A stretch of DNA of 64,000 bases from Deltaproteobacteria bacterium (GCA_016713425.1 JADJPE010000005.1:744001-808000); one strand, 5' to 3'. Positions 8,227 through 17,940 are shown, numbered from the stretch's first letter. Notes: generated by a model from the sequence alone, not told the origin. Numbers and translations: made by a program.

Positions 8227-9282
8227 TTAGACGCGACGAGGCCGTCCGTCGACACGGGCTCGAGCACTGCTGTACACGAGATCCATGACGGTCGGGTTGC
8301 TCAAAAACTGGAGTGGGAATCCAAGCTCTACTCGGCTCACGGCATCGAGCCGTTCTAGGTGCGACTTGTCGAGCTTGAGCTGCATTGCCGCGAGGGTGTC
8401 CTCGATCTGAGACACCTTGCGCGCGCCGACGATCGGGATCATGCCGTAGCCCTGCGCCGCGACCCAAGCGGTCGCGACTTGCGCCGAAGTCGCGCCGATC
8501 GATTCAGCCACCTCATCCACGGCCCGTGCGATCTCCAGACCTCGGGGTGAGGTGCGGCCCCGCTCGGTGTTGCCTTGCTGCCGTAGTGACGTCTCGCTCG
8601 CACTCGCCTGCGGCTTCGTGTACTTGCCTGTCAGTACGCCGCCACCAAGCGGGGCCCACGCGAGCACGGACAGCTCGAACGCTCGCGACATCGGAAGCAG
8701 TTCTCGCTCCACCGTGCGCTCGAGGAGGCTGTATTCGATCTGGAGGCCAACGAAGGCTGTCCATCCTCGGAGCTCGGCCAAAACGTTCGAAGCCGAGACG
8801 ATCCAAGAAGGGGCATCGCTGATGCCAAGGTAGAGAACCTTGCCGCTTCGGACGAGGTCGTCGAGGGCGCGCATCGTTTCCTCGAACGGGGTGTGTTGGT
8901 CCCACGCGTGGACCCAAAGGAGATCGATCCAGTCGGTGCGCAAGCGCCTTAGGCTGGCCTCGACGGAACGCACCAAGTTCCGTCGATGATTGCCTGAGGC
9001 ATTGGGATTCTCGCTCTGCATCGACAGCGTGTATTTCGTGCCGACGACCATGTCGTCGCGCTTGCCCTCGAGCCAGCGTCCGACGATCTCTTCTGTCTCG
9101 CCTCCGTGATATTTGTTCGCAGTGTCGAGGAAGTTCCCGCCGGCCGCTCGATAGGCGTCGAGGACCTGATGACTGGTCGTTTCGTCGGCACCAAATCCCC
9201 ATTGGGAGCCAAAGCTCATCGTCCCCAGGCAGAGCTCTGAAACACGAAGACCTGATTTTCCTAGAAGTTTGAATCGGAGCAT
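8227..9282 (-). CDS. Aldo/keto reductase
   Basis: A 351-residue NAD(P)H-dependent aldo/keto reductase. I chose the ATG at 9282 because the protein then begins MLRFKLLGKSGLRVSELCLG, the standard family start; the open frame runs 47 codons further without conservation. The catalytic tetrad is visible: Asp and Tyr in FLDTANKYHGG, Lys in VVGTKYTL and His in LLWVHAWD. The C-terminal cofactor-binding part contains PIVGARKVSQIEDTLAAM, as in voltage-gated-channel-beta / YhdN-like members. The substrate cannot be read from sequence. It lies 144 bp downstream of the caspase-fold gene on the same strand. Confidence 0.93.
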   Translation of the reverse strand: MLRFKLLGKSGLRVSELCLGTMSFGSQWGFGADETTSHQVLDAYRAAGGNFLDTANKYHGGETEEIVGRWLEGKRDDMVVGTKYTLSMQSENPNASGNHRRNLVRSVEASLRRLRTDWIDLLWVHAWDQHTPFEETMRALDDLVRSGKVLYLGISDAPSWIVSASNVLAELRGWTAFVGLQIEYSLLERTVERELLPMSRAFELSVLAWAPLGGGVLTGKYTKPQASASETSLRQQGNTERGRTSPRGLEIARAVDEVAESIGATSAQVATAWVAAQGYGMIPIVGARKVSQIEDTLAAMQLKLDKSHLERLDAVSRVELGFPLQFLSNPTVMDLVYSSARARVDGRPRRV

Positions 9283-9426
9283 GGCGCGGGATGCTAGCCC
9301 ACCACCCGCAGGAGGTCGATCAAATAGCCGTTCAGCCGGCAATCGGAACAGGGCCTGGCGACGTCGTGGGAAGGCGAACGCGGCGCAGGGGCAAATGGCC
9401 GGAGCCATCGAACGCTCCTGCAACCC

Positions 9427-10374
9427 TCATCTCGCCGGAGAAAACACGAACCATCCTCCGTCGGGGACGGTCACCTCGAGCGGCTCGACGCCCTCGCGAA
9501 CGTCGCTTGCAACATCTCCGGTCTGCAACACCGTTCCCGTTATGTCTTCAGACCCGTCGAGCCCACGCGCAAGCGCAGAGGCCACCCGATCGTCGCGAGC
9601 ACGAGCGGCCAAGACTTGGGCGCCGGTCACCGTCGCCACCGCTTGCGCCGTTGAGGTGCCTAAGGCCCCGACCCGGGATTCCGTGCCTCCGTTGCATGAA
9701 TCGAGAAAGACCCGCGATCCCCTGAAGCCAGCCTCTTTGATCTTCGAGCCCAGCGCCGCCCCTTCGAGCGTCGTGTAACCTGGCATCTCCCTGTAACCGG
9801 CACGCCCTGGCTCTCCGATGCGGTCACCGCCCCACATCGTCTCGTTTGGTGCACCATGCGCAACGACGATCACCGCGTCGTAGCCGTCCAGGACACCGGG
9901 ACCAAGAGCGTCGTGACGAATGACCTGGCTCCCTGAATACTCGCGACTATGCCGCAGAGAGGTACCACGAATGAGGCCCCCGGTGCTCCCTTCAAAGGCG
10001 CGAAGCTCCGGCCCTTCGATGATCGCTACGCGTGACGTCTTCGGGATGAACTCGGGAAGCCCCTGCGGATAGCTGCGCGGCGTCAATTCGGCCGTCTTCT
10101 GCAGACGGGCACGGAGCTGGTCCGCCGGGGGCGAACGGATCGGTCCTTGCGTCCGCACCGACGGTCTCCTCACCGGCAACGGCGTGCTCTCGATGGTCTC
10201 CGATCGAGCTTCGGGGCCAGGCGCTCGCTGCGCTGCCTGTGAGGTCGCCCATGTCCCAGAGGTCGGGCTCTCTCTCTGCGCATCGGTTTGAGTCCAAGCG
10301 ATGTCCACCGACGCCTGGGCTGAAGGACGGGAAGGAACCATCCCATTGAAGCTGCCTCTAAGCGGGGACGTCAT
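9427..10374 (-). CDS. Putative caspase-fold (clan CD) protein
   Basis: A 315-residue protein with no clear signal peptide. The first 100 residues are Pro/Ser/Arg-rich and look disordered. The C-terminal 200 residues show a caspase/gingipain-like pattern: a hydrophobic strand ending VIVVAHGAP (His about residue 173) and a later strand ending VFLDSCNGG (Cys about residue 227), the order and sequence context of the His-Cys dyad in clan CD peptidases and CHAT-like proteins. A Thr/Ala-rich helix (STAQAVATVTGAQVLAA) follows, as is common after the Cys strand. The target is unknown. Start choice is uncertain: in-frame ATGs lie at 10452, 10425, 10374 and 10341, none with a strong ribosome-binding site. 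It is divergent from the TonB gene. Confidence 0.6.
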   Translation of the reverse strand: MTSPLRGSFNGMVPSRPSAQASVDIAWTQTDAQRESPTSGTWATSQAAQRAPGPEARSETIESTPLPVRRPSVRTQGPIRSPPADQLRARLQKTAELTPRSYPQGLPEFIPKTSRVAIIEGPELRAFEGSTGGLIRGTSLRHSREYSGSQVIRHDALGPGVLDGYDAVIVVAHGAPNETMWGGDRIGEPGRAGYREMPGYTTLEGAALGSKIKEAGFRGSRVFLDSCNGGTESRVGALGTSTAQAVATVTGAQVLAARARDDRVASALARGLDGSEDITGTVLQTGDVASDVREGVEPLEVTVPDGGWFVFSPAR

Positions 10375-10677
10375 CGGATCGAAGCGCAGCACGAGACATG
10401 CCAAGCAAGCCACCTCGCGGTTCATCGCCGCACTGCCTTCACGGATGCGCACGATCTCGTCTTCTCAAATGCGTCAGCGAACCTTCGCTGATTGCCGTAT
10501 GAGCGCGTCGGATGCTCGACCTACACGCGCGCCCATGAGGCCTCGATGTGTGTGCGATGCTGTCGACACGCCACGTTGACCAGACGCCTGAGCCTCACTA
10601 ACTTCGAGGAGAGACCAAGGCTAGGTCGCGACATTGAGGCGCCGCGGTCCAATGAGGTGGGTGGTCTCGCCGCGCCG

Positions 10678-11643
10678 ATGTTTGAACGCATCATAGACCA
10701 AGGTCACCCACAGAAGACGTCCGCCTGGCTGTTCGCCCGTCGACGTGGACTTCTCGTTGGGTCGATCTCTGCTCACGCGCTGGCCATCTTGGTTCTGGCC
10801 CAGACCTCATCTCATGCCTTGCCGCGGTCGGCACCGCCGAGGCCTCCTCCGGTTCTGACGTTCTTTGCGTCGCCACCTCCGCCCCCCGCGCCGCCGCCCG
10901 GCGCCTCGGCGCAGACGCCCGGCGCCTCGGCGCAGACGCCAGCACGGAGCCCGAACGCCGACCGAGATCCACCGCCTCAGAGGGCCCGCATTCGAAAGCT
11001 GAACAAACGCGTGCCGCCCGATGGAGAGCGTGATCCCATCGAGCCCGTTGAGCCTGTCGAGCCCGTCGCACCTGTCTCGCCTGTCGAGCCTGTCGAGCCT
11101 GTCGATCGGGCGCCGAGGCATGCCGCCGAAGCCCCGCCGGATCCGGCCTCGTCACCGAAGACCTTGCCGTCGAATACGGGCCCTGAGTCGTCGCCAGATG
11201 ACCAGGCCAATGAGCCTGGCCGCGGCACCCGGGGTGGCATCGCAGGCGGGGTGGAGGCGGGCAAAGCGGGAGGCGTCGAAGGCGGAGTCGAAGGCGGTGA
11301 AGCGGGGGGCGTCGAAGGCGGGGTGCCGCACGCGGCGGCAGCATCGACCGTCATGAAACCCAAGAAGGTGCCTCCGCATGTGCTCAAGCGCGAGCGAACG
11401 TACGAAGTGCGGCCAAGCATGCCGGCGCTGGTGCGCGATCGCTATCGAGGCCAGACGGTTCGCGTCGTCGTCATTGTGTGCGTCCAGCAAGATGGAGCGG
11501 TCGACATGGAGCATACGCGGGTCGTATCGGGCGTGCCGGGGTACGACGACGCCGTCATCGCGGCCATCCGTCAGTGGCGATACAATCCGCAACCGATTCC
11601 GATATGTGGTCCCGTGCATTTTGAGACCAAGGTCATCGATTAG
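10678..11643 (+). CDS. tonB: TonB-family energy transducer
   Basis: A 321-residue protein, taking the ATG at 10678. Topology is TonB-like: a short cytoplasmic N-terminus, one membrane segment (LLVGSISAHALAILVLA, about residues 28-44), and a long Pro-rich periplasmic linker with PVEP repeats, a duplicated 21-bp unit and a Gly/Glu-rich block. The C-terminal TonB domain (about residues 235-321) contains VRVVVIVCVQQDGAVDM, GVPGYDDAVIAAIRQWRY and a final strand. It would carry proton-motive-force energy from ExbB/ExbD to the outer-membrane receptor encoded downstream. It opens a tightly spaced plus-strand series with exbB, exbD, exbD, a lipoprotein and a TonB-dependent receptor. The open frame extends 62 codons upstream without conserved sequence. 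Confidence 0.88.
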   Translation: MFERIIDQGHPQKTSAWLFARRRGLLVGSISAHALAILVLAQTSSHALPRSAPPRPPPVLTFFASPPPPPAPPPGASAQTPGASAQTPARSPNADRDPPPQRARIRKLNKRVPPDGERDPIEPVEPVEPVAPVSPVEPVEPVDRAPRHAAEAPPDPASSPKTLPSNTGPESSPDDQANEPGRGTRGGIAGGVEAGKAGGVEGGVEGGEAGGVEGGVPHAAAASTVMKPKKVPPHVLKRERTYEVRPSMPALVRDRYRGQTVRVVVIVCVQQDGAVDMEHTRVVSGVPGYDDAVIAAIRQWRYNPQPIPICGPVHFETKVID

Positions 11644-11694
11644 CGACGGCGAAGGGACAGCGAAGGGGCAGCGAGGAGACGGCAAGGAAGACGT

Positions 11695-12408
11695 ATGGAC
11701 CACTTCAGTGTCACGGGCATGTGGGCGAGCATGGGTCTCGTCGCCCGCGCCGTCATCGTCGTATTGCTGTCGATGTCTGCACTTTCGCTGTACATCAGCC
11801 TCGACCGCATCACCACGTACCTCCGCGTCCAGAGGAGCTCGCTCGACTATGTGCGTGACCTCGGACGGCTTCTCGGCACGCAAGACCTCAAGGGGGCCGT
11901 CGATCGCTCAGCGCTGAAGCCGCAGTCGCCCATCGCACGAATCGCATCCGCCGCGCTCCTCGAGCTCGGGCGCGGGCAGGAGATCCTCCGTGGTCGCCAA
12001 GGCGCTTCGGAGCGCGGCTTCGACGTGCTCGAGCTGGTCCAGCTCACACTTATCCGTGTGAAGGAACGAGAGGTCGCGGAACTGCGGCGCGGACTGTCGA
12101 GTTTGGCGAGTTTCGCGTCGGCGGCGCCGTTCATCGGGCTCTTCGGCACCGTCGTCGGGATCATCGACGCCTTCAAGGTCATGGCCGCAACCGGTGAAGG
12201 CGGCATTGGCGCCATCTCATCCGGGATCGCGGAAGCGCTCATGACGACGGCGGTGGGCTTGTTCGTCGCCATCCCCGCGGTCCTGGCGCACAACTACCTC
12301 AATGGGCGGGTCGAGGACCTCGTCGTCGACATGAACGACGCATCGTCGGAGATCGTCGCGTTCGTCGTCACCGAGGGGACCCGAGAGGTCGAGGCCGTCG
12401 ATCCATGA
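11695..12408 (+). CDS. exbB: ExbB/TolQ/MotA-family proton channel protein
   Basis: A 237-residue inner-membrane protein. The first membrane segment lies at about residues 12-35. After a cytoplasmic domain come the paired segments SLASFASAAPFIGLFGTVVG and MTTAVGLFVAIPAVLAHNYL; the GLFGTVVGI block is the family hallmark. ExbB forms the pentameric channel around an ExbD dimer that energises TonB. The gene overlaps the first exbD by 4 bp (ATGA), indicating coupled translation. Confidence 0.95.
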   Translation: MDHFSVTGMWASMGLVARAVIVVLLSMSALSLYISLDRITTYLRVQRSSLDYVRDLGRLLGTQDLKGAVDRSALKPQSPIARIASAALLELGRGQEILRGRQGASERGFDVLELVQLTLIRVKEREVAELRRGLSSLASFASAAPFIGLFGTVVGIIDAFKVMAATGEGGIGAISSGIAEALMTTAVGLFVAIPAVLAHNYLNGRVEDLVVDMNDASSEIVAFVVTEGTREVEAVDP

Positions 12409-12920
12409 CCGACGGGGCCACGTCGAGGCAGAAGACTCGGCGGCGATCTCGACTCATGCCCGCCGCGCTATCCTCCACGCCCGATGACGGGGTCGGAGCG
12501 TCCTCCTCGGCGGCTGAGATCAACGTGACGCCGCTCGTCGACGTCGTCCTCGTGCTGCTGCTCATCTTCATGGTCATCGCGCCAAGCCTCGAACGAAGTC
12601 CGAAGTTGACGCTCCCCAGCGCGGCCAACACCGAAATCGGTCCGACCGACGAGCAGCGCGTCATCGTGGGTGTCGAAAACGACGGCTCGTTCTTCGTGGA
12701 TGGCCGTCCGGTGACCGCAAGCGGTCTGGAGGAACGTCTGCGGTCAGCGGCCGCGACGCCGGAGGTCCATATCTACATTCAGGGTGACAAGACGGTGCCC
12801 TATGCAAGGATTCGTCGGGCGCTGGAGCACATCCGCGCTGCAGGCGCTACACGGGTATCGCTCGCCACGAGCCGCTTGGACAGCGAAACAGGTGATGGCC
12901 TGGCGAAAGGTACAGACTAG
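12405..12920 (+). CDS. exbD: ExbD/TolR-family biopolymer transport protein (first copy)
   Basis: A 171-residue protein with a single membrane segment directly after the signature INVTPLVDVVLVLLLIFMV. The Asp in PLVDVVL is the proton-carrying residue of ExbD/TolR. The periplasmic part ends with the typical VHIYIQGDKTVPYARIRRAL segment. It overlaps exbB by 4 bp and is followed 4 bp later by a second exbD. Two exbD genes in tandem are common in Myxococcota TonB loci, and the two may form a heterodimer in one motor (inference). Confidence 0.94.
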   Translation: MTDGATSRQKTRRRSRLMPAALSSTPDDGVGASSSAAEINVTPLVDVVLVLLLIFMVIAPSLERSPKLTLPSAANTEIGPTDEQRVIVGVENDGSFFVDGRPVTASGLEERLRSAAATPEVHIYIQGDKTVPYARIRRALEHIRAAGATRVSLATSRLDSETGDGLAKGTD

Positions 12921-12924
12921 ACAG

Positions 12925-13353
12925 ATGGCCTTTGGAACCTCATCGCGCTCTCGCGCCACGTCATCGAAGCCTCAGATCAATGTTACGCCGCTCATCGATG
13001 TCGTGCTCGTCGTCCTGATTATGCTCATGATGATCGCGCCATCGCTCTCGCGGAAGATCGACTTTGAGCTGCCCAAACAGGTCTCGATTCTCGAGCCTCC
13101 AACCCGCGCGTCTCAGATCCTCCTCACCTTGGGCGCACATGGCGAGCTTCGACTCAACAACGAGCCTTTAGACCAGGGATCACTCCCCGCACGCCTCCAC
13201 GCAATCTTCGAAAGTTCCGGCAAAATGCCCGTATTTTTCCACATCGACGATCAGATCCCTTACGGTAACGTCGTCCATCTGATGGACGTCTGCCGCGGCG
13301 CCGGCGCAACAACGCTCGGCCTTGCTGACAGCCCAGATTTCGAGCCACGGTAA
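12925..13353 (+). CDS. exbD: ExbD/TolR-family biopolymer transport protein (second copy)
   Basis: A 142-residue protein starting at the ATG 4 bp after the first exbD stop; the open frame extends upstream only through the previous gene. It carries the same core, INVTPLIDVVLVVLIMLMM, with the conserved Asp, and the C-terminal FFHIDDQIPYGNVVHLMDV segment. It differs clearly from the first copy outside the membrane segment, so the duplication is not recent. Confidence 0.93.
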   Translation: MAFGTSSRSRATSSKPQINVTPLIDVVLVVLIMLMMIAPSLSRKIDFELPKQVSILEPPTRASQILLTLGAHGELRLNNEPLDQGSLPARLHAIFESSGKMPVFFHIDDQIPYGNVVHLMDVCRGAGATTLGLADSPDFEPR

Positions 13354-13391
13354 GTTTACAGGTCGACCGATCTCGGTTAGCGTCGCGCGCA

Positions 13392-14558
13392 ATGAAAAGG
13401 GTGCGACAACATCCGAGGTTGATCTCTTGCGCTTGGGCCGCATCAGTCATCGCGTCAAGCATCGCATGCGACAGCGTCGATGATGGCCACCTCGAGGATC
13501 CATCGACGCCACCAAAGCTCGTGCGACTGCTCATCCAGGACGAGCAACCCTTCGGACGCTTCAGCGCGACGGACGTGCTCCGCGACGCCGACCCGCAGGA
13601 CGCGAGCAACGTCTGCAGCGAACGCAATCCGTGTCCCGCCGAGTTGGGCCAGTTCTGCAACATCGACGCCGGAGCGACGACGGGATTCTGCATCGATCCG
13701 CTAAATCCGCGGATCACGCCCCCGGCCATTGGTATCCCGGTGGTCTACGGCGGCAACCAGATCCGACTCGTGTTCGATCAGGGCCTCGCAGCCGCGCTCG
13801 ATGAACAGCTCCAAGCCGAAGACGACACGACCGTCATGCTCACGCGCGACGGGGCTCCGATTGCGGCCGTCAAATACCTCGACAACTCAGGGAGCCCTGC
13901 CTATTCGGCCTTCCCGACGCTCGAGCCTTTTGGCCCCGCGATCGTCCTCAAGCCGCTCGCACCGCTCGTCCCCTCCGTCACTTACGCCATTAACTTCGAC
14001 GCCAAGAAGGTCGTGGATCGCGATGGACAATCGCTCGCGGTGACCGACAGCGGTCCCTACAGCTTCACGATGGAGGGCTTCTATCCCATGGGCGCCGTGC
14101 CTGATGTCCTGTCATCGACGACCACCGTCATCGCCCCGAACTCGGTCCTACAGTTTTCGTTGAACGCTGACGTCGACGAGATGACGCTTCCGTTTTCAAA
14201 CAGCGCGACGGTCTCCGCGACCGCGCTTCGCGCGATCAAGGTCATGAGTGAGTCGGGCGAAACGGTCCTCGTTCGAGGTTGGGTCGACCGCGGGACCGAT
14301 CCGAGCGCATGCGTACCCAACGGCCGCGCCTTCAATGTCGTTCGAAGCACATCGGCTGGCGTCGCCCAGGAGTGGGCACCCGGCGTGTACACGATGACGT
14401 TCGCATCCGTCGAGGCCGCAGATTCAGATACGACGCTCGGAAGCGATGCCTTCGGAAGTCCACTTGCAGTGACGTTCTCGGTGGGGACGGATCGCGCCGA
14501 TCCAAGCGAGGACCCCATGGTCATCGAGAACATGGTGCTGCCAGAGGACTGCCCGTAG
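13392..14558 (+). CDS. Ig-like (SbsA-type) lipoprotein of the TonB locus
   Basis: A 388-residue protein with a signal ending ASSIAC (Cys26), so a predicted lipoprotein. Residues about 100-230 resemble a bacterial Ig-like/SbsA domain: NQIRLVFDQGL, KPLAPLVPSVTYAINFD and VVDRDGQSLAV are characteristic phrases of such domains. A short Cys-containing segment (RNPCPAELGQFCNIDAG, about residues 78-94) precedes it. A second Ig-like repeat may span about 235-380. It sits 38 bp after the second exbD and just upstream of the receptor gene, so it may be a surface or periplasmic partner of the receptor. Substrate-capture or cargo-handling roles are inference only. Confidence 0.8.
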   Translation: MKRVRQHPRLISCAWAASVIASSIACDSVDDGHLEDPSTPPKLVRLLIQDEQPFGRFSATDVLRDADPQDASNVCSERNPCPAELGQFCNIDAGATTGFCIDPLNPRITPPAIGIPVVYGGNQIRLVFDQGLAAALDEQLQAEDDTTVMLTRDGAPIAAVKYLDNSGSPAYSAFPTLEPFGPAIVLKPLAPLVPSVTYAINFDAKKVVDRDGQSLAVTDSGPYSFTMEGFYPMGAVPDVLSSTTTVIAPNSVLQFSLNADVDEMTLPFSNSATVSATALRAIKVMSESGETVLVRGWVDRGTDPSACVPNGRAFNVVRSTSAGVAQEWAPGVYTMTFASVEAADSDTTLGSDAFGSPLAVTFSVGTDRADPSEDPMVIENMVLPEDCP

Positions 14559-14655
14559 CCGCAGCACGACGGTACGACGCCGGTTTGCGCTTCGCTTCAT
14601 TCTGGTTTCATTTGCTACTGATTCGGGTCGGATTGCACAGGGGTTGGGGAGAATC

Positions 14656-17600
14656 ATGAAACAGCAACCATCGCACGATGAAATGCGGCGTCGCCAGATG
14701 CGCCTTGCCACCGCGCTCTTCCTAGGGCTCGTCTGCGGCGTCGCCAGTATGCCCAGCGCGTGGGCTCAAGGGCGAAGCAGCGGGCGCATCTCCGGACGCG
14801 TCGTCGATGAGTCTGGCGCACCGCTGCCCGCCGTCACCGTGACCGTGTCAGGTCCTTCGCTTCAGGGCGAAGAGACGGAATTCACGGGGGAAGACGGCAC
14901 GTATCTCATCAGTGATCTCCCGGTCGGCGAGTACATGGTTCGCTACTACTACGCGGACGTCGTGATCGAGCGGCCGCACGTCAACTTGAGCGTCGACCAG
15001 ACCCTCGCGGTGAACGTGACCTTGACGTCGAGCAGCACCACCGCCGAAACCATCCGCATTACGGAGCGGGCGCCGACCGTCGACGTGGGCAACACGCAAA
15101 TCCAGACGACCATCCCTCGGGAGCTCGTTCGCAGAACACCGAACCGAAGCTTGACGTTCGAAAGCGTTCTTCAGCGCGCACCGGGAGCATCGACCGACGA
15201 GGCCGGAACGACATTCAATGGCGCGACGGGTCCCGAGAACGTCTTTCTGATCGATGGACTCAACACCACGAATCCATCCCACGGGCTCCTCACGAGTCGA
15301 CTGAGCCTCGAGTTCTTGGAGGAGACGTCGGTGATCACGGGAGGCTACCAGGCCGAGTATGGTCGTGCGATGGGCGGCGTCGTCAACGCCATCACCCGTT
15401 CCGGGTCGAATGAATTTGGGGGGGAGATCTTCTTCGGCATGACGCCGTTCCAGGCGCGGGGAAAGCGGGTCGCACGATTAGGCGAAGCCGTAGCCTACGA
15501 ATCGCGTCCTCAGGATAAGGAGTTCGACCTCGGCTTCACCTTGAGTGGTCCAGTCGTGAAGGACCGTGTTTGGTTTTTCGCCGGATACCACCCGCAGTTC
15601 TCGCAGCAGCGCTACGATCGCTTCATCCGGGCGCGGACGGCCAACGGTCTCCCGCTGGATACCGTATCTGGGCAGTACGAAGGCGACGTCTCGACGCAAG
15701 GCTCCTGCCCCGATTACATTCGCGATCGCGATCCCGCTTTGTGCGCTCAAGGAACCTTCAACACGGAGTCGATCACCGGCGGCGACCGCGTCTTCACTTC
15801 GAACTCGTGGCTCCACGCCTACATTGCCAAGCTCGACTTCCGGGTCGACGACGACAATCGTTTCTCGATCCAGTACACGGGCGCCCCATCACGGTTCGAA
15901 GGCGTCGTCGAAAATCCGAACAACCCGAACCTTCTGACTCTTGGTCGTTCGCTCAACGGAGACCCCGCGATCTATCGGTTCACCGACGCCACGGAGGTGC
16001 ACGACTTCTCAGGCCACTACGTCTCGAAGCTTCTCGACCGCAAGCTCCGGGTCGACGTTCTTCTTGGATATCACTACGAAACCGACTCCATGACGCCCGA
16101 GAACAACGCGCCTCTGGTCAGGGATACCAACGTCGTATCTCTCTCGACGTTCGAGCCGTACGCGATGTGCGCGCCACAAACGATCCATGGCGTTACGTTC
16201 GATCCGTGCCCCGTCTCGAACTACGAGTACGGCGGCTTCGGCGTGTACCATCGCCTACATCAAAGCCGCGCCGTCGCGTCCGCCTACGCAACTTACCTTG
16301 CAGAGCTCGCCGGAACGCACGAGTTCAAGCTCGGCGGAGATGCCGAATGGCTCAGGTACAGCCACCGCCGAACCTACACGGGCGGTGCCTACTACGAGGT
16401 GCTCGGCGGGGGATTCGTCACGCGCCAAGGCTTTGGTCAAATCTTCGACGATGCCAGCGTCGCCCTCCTCAAGAGCTTCGAGGCGGAGATCACGAGCAGC
16501 CGACAGATGCTCTTTGCCCGCGATTCGTATCGCCCTGACTTCATGCCGGGGCTCACCTTGAACCTGGGCCTGCGTTGGGAGCTCGAGCAGATGAACGACG
16601 CCGAGGGCAACGAGGCGATCAGCATCTCGGACAACATCGCCCCGCGCATCGGTCTCGTCTATGACTTGACCCAAGAAGGTCGCTCGAAGATCTACGCGAG
16701 CTACGGACGATTCTACGAAGCGCTTCCGCTCAACCTCGGCCAGCGCGCTTTTTCGAAGGAAGCGATCGTCATTCAAGGGACCGGCGATTGTGCAACGGAT
16801 GCCGCGGGACGGGTCGACGTCTCGACGTGTCAGTTCCCCGACCCGAGTCGCCAGGACGCCTTCGGCGGTTCAAAGACTCAAGTATCACCCGTGCTCAAGG
16901 GACAGTATTCGAACCAATTCGTCGCGGGCACCGAGTACGACGTGGGCGCCGAGGTCGTGCTTGGCGCAGCTTTCATTCATCAGAATTTGGGTCGGGTGAT
17001 CGAAGACTTCTCGGTCGACGGCGCGCAGAACTACTTCGTCGCCAATCCGGGCGAAGCCACGGATGAAAGTGCCGTCCGAGAGCTCGAGAACGACATCGCA
17101 CGAATCAATCAGGAGCTTGCACAAACCCAGGACGCCGCGCGCGTCGCCGCGCTCGAGCAGGACAAGACCGACAAGACCGCCCAGATCGTGCTGCTGCGCG
17201 GTGCGGAAACGCTTCCGAAACCGAAGCGTGACTACAACGCGCTCGTGTTGAGCGCACGCAAACGCTTCTCGAAGAACTTCTCGTTTCTCGCGTCGTACAC
17301 CTACGGGCGAACCATCGGGAACTATCCCGGCCTGTATCAAGCGTCGAATGGGCAGCTCGATCCGAACTATTCGACCCAGTACGATCTCCACAGTCTCACA
17401 CTCAATCGCGACGGACCTCTCCCCAACGACCGGCCTCACTCGGTGAAGTTCGTCGGCACCTACTACTACCCGGTGGGAACTCAGGAAGGAGACGGGCTGT
17501 TCGTCTCGCTTTCCTTCAACGGCCAATCAGGTCGACCGATCGAAGTCCTGGGACGACATGCGCTCTATCCGGCGCGCGAGAGCTTCATCTTGCCTCGCGG

Positions 17601-17895
17601 TTCGGGCGGGCGGACGCCATTTTTGAGTTCGTTCGATCTCGGCGTGGGCTACATCGTGGGTCCGGTCGAACTGGGGTGGGAGGTGTACAACTTGTTCAAT
17701 CAGCGCCAGGTCACCGCCGTCGACGAGGAGTACACCGCAGATGCTGTCCTTCCCGTCGTAAACGGGACAATCGCAGATCTCGCTTCGCTCAAGACCACCG
17801 ATGGCTCAAAGCCTCGAGTGAATCCCAACTACGGTCAACCTACGGCGTACCAAGATCCGCTCGCGATGCGCTTCTCGGCTCGCCTTCGCTTCTGA
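14656..17895 (+). CDS. TonB-dependent receptor with N-terminal carboxypeptidase-regulatory-like domain
   Basis: A 1079-residue outer-membrane receptor. The ATG at 14656 is preceded by GGGGAGA a few bases upstream; a TTG at 14644 is less likely. The signal peptide ends PSAWA. Residues about 40-125 form a CarboxypepD_reg-like domain (SGRVVDESGAPLPAVTVTV, DLPVGEYMVRYYY). The plug follows (ENVFLIDGLNTTNP, GGYQAEYGRAMGGVVNAITR), then a large barrel ending in the aromatic strand MRFSARLRF. An Ala/Gln/Glu/Asp-rich helical segment of about 50 residues, encoded at 17059-17210, interrupts the barrel. The adjacent tonB-exbB-exbD-exbD set supports an energised import role. The ligand cannot be inferred. 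Confidence 0.93.
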   Translation: MKQQPSHDEMRRRQMRLATALFLGLVCGVASMPSAWAQGRSSGRISGRVVDESGAPLPAVTVTVSGPSLQGEETEFTGEDGTYLISDLPVGEYMVRYYYADVVIERPHVNLSVDQTLAVNVTLTSSSTTAETIRITERAPTVDVGNTQIQTTIPRELVRRTPNRSLTFESVLQRAPGASTDEAGTTFNGATGPENVFLIDGLNTTNPSHGLLTSRLSLEFLEETSVITGGYQAEYGRAMGGVVNAITRSGSNEFGGEIFFGMTPFQARGKRVARLGEAVAYESRPQDKEFDLGFTLSGPVVKDRVWFFAGYHPQFSQQRYDRFIRARTANGLPLDTVSGQYEGDVSTQGSCPDYIRDRDPALCAQGTFNTESITGGDRVFTSNSWLHAYIAKLDFRVDDDNRFSIQYTGAPSRFEGVVENPNNPNLLTLGRSLNGDPAIYRFTDATEVHDFSGHYVSKLLDRKLRVDVLLGYHYETDSMTPENNAPLVRDTNVVSLSTFEPYAMCAPQTIHGVTFDPCPVSNYEYGGFGVYHRLHQSRAVASAYATYLAELAGTHEFKLGGDAEWLRYSHRRTYTGGAYYEVLGGGFVTRQGFGQIFDDASVALLKSFEAEITSSRQMLFARDSYRPDFMPGLTLNLGLRWELEQMNDAEGNEAISISDNIAPRIGLVYDLTQEGRSKIYASYGRFYEALPLNLGQRAFSKEAIVIQGTGDCATDAAGRVDVSTCQFPDPSRQDAFGGSKTQVSPVLKGQYSNQFVAGTEYDVGAEVVLGAAFIHQNLGRVIEDFSVDGAQNYFVANPGEATDESAVRELENDIARINQELAQTQDAARVAALEQDKTDKTAQIVLLRGAETLPKPKRDYNALVLSARKRFSKNFSFLASYTYGRTIGNYPGLYQASNGQLDPNYSTQYDLHSLTLNRDGPLPNDRPHSVKFVGTYYYPVGTQEGDGLFVSLSFNGQSGRPIEVLGRHALYPARESFILPRGSGGRTPFLSSFDLGVGYIVGPVELGWEVYNLFNQRQVTAVDEEYTADAVLPVVNGTIADLASLKTTDGSKPRVNPNYGQPTAYQDPLAMRFSARLRF

Positions 17896-17940
17896 GAGCA
17901 GGCTGAACCTCTTCGGCGCCTCCGTTCGTTGCGCTCGCCT

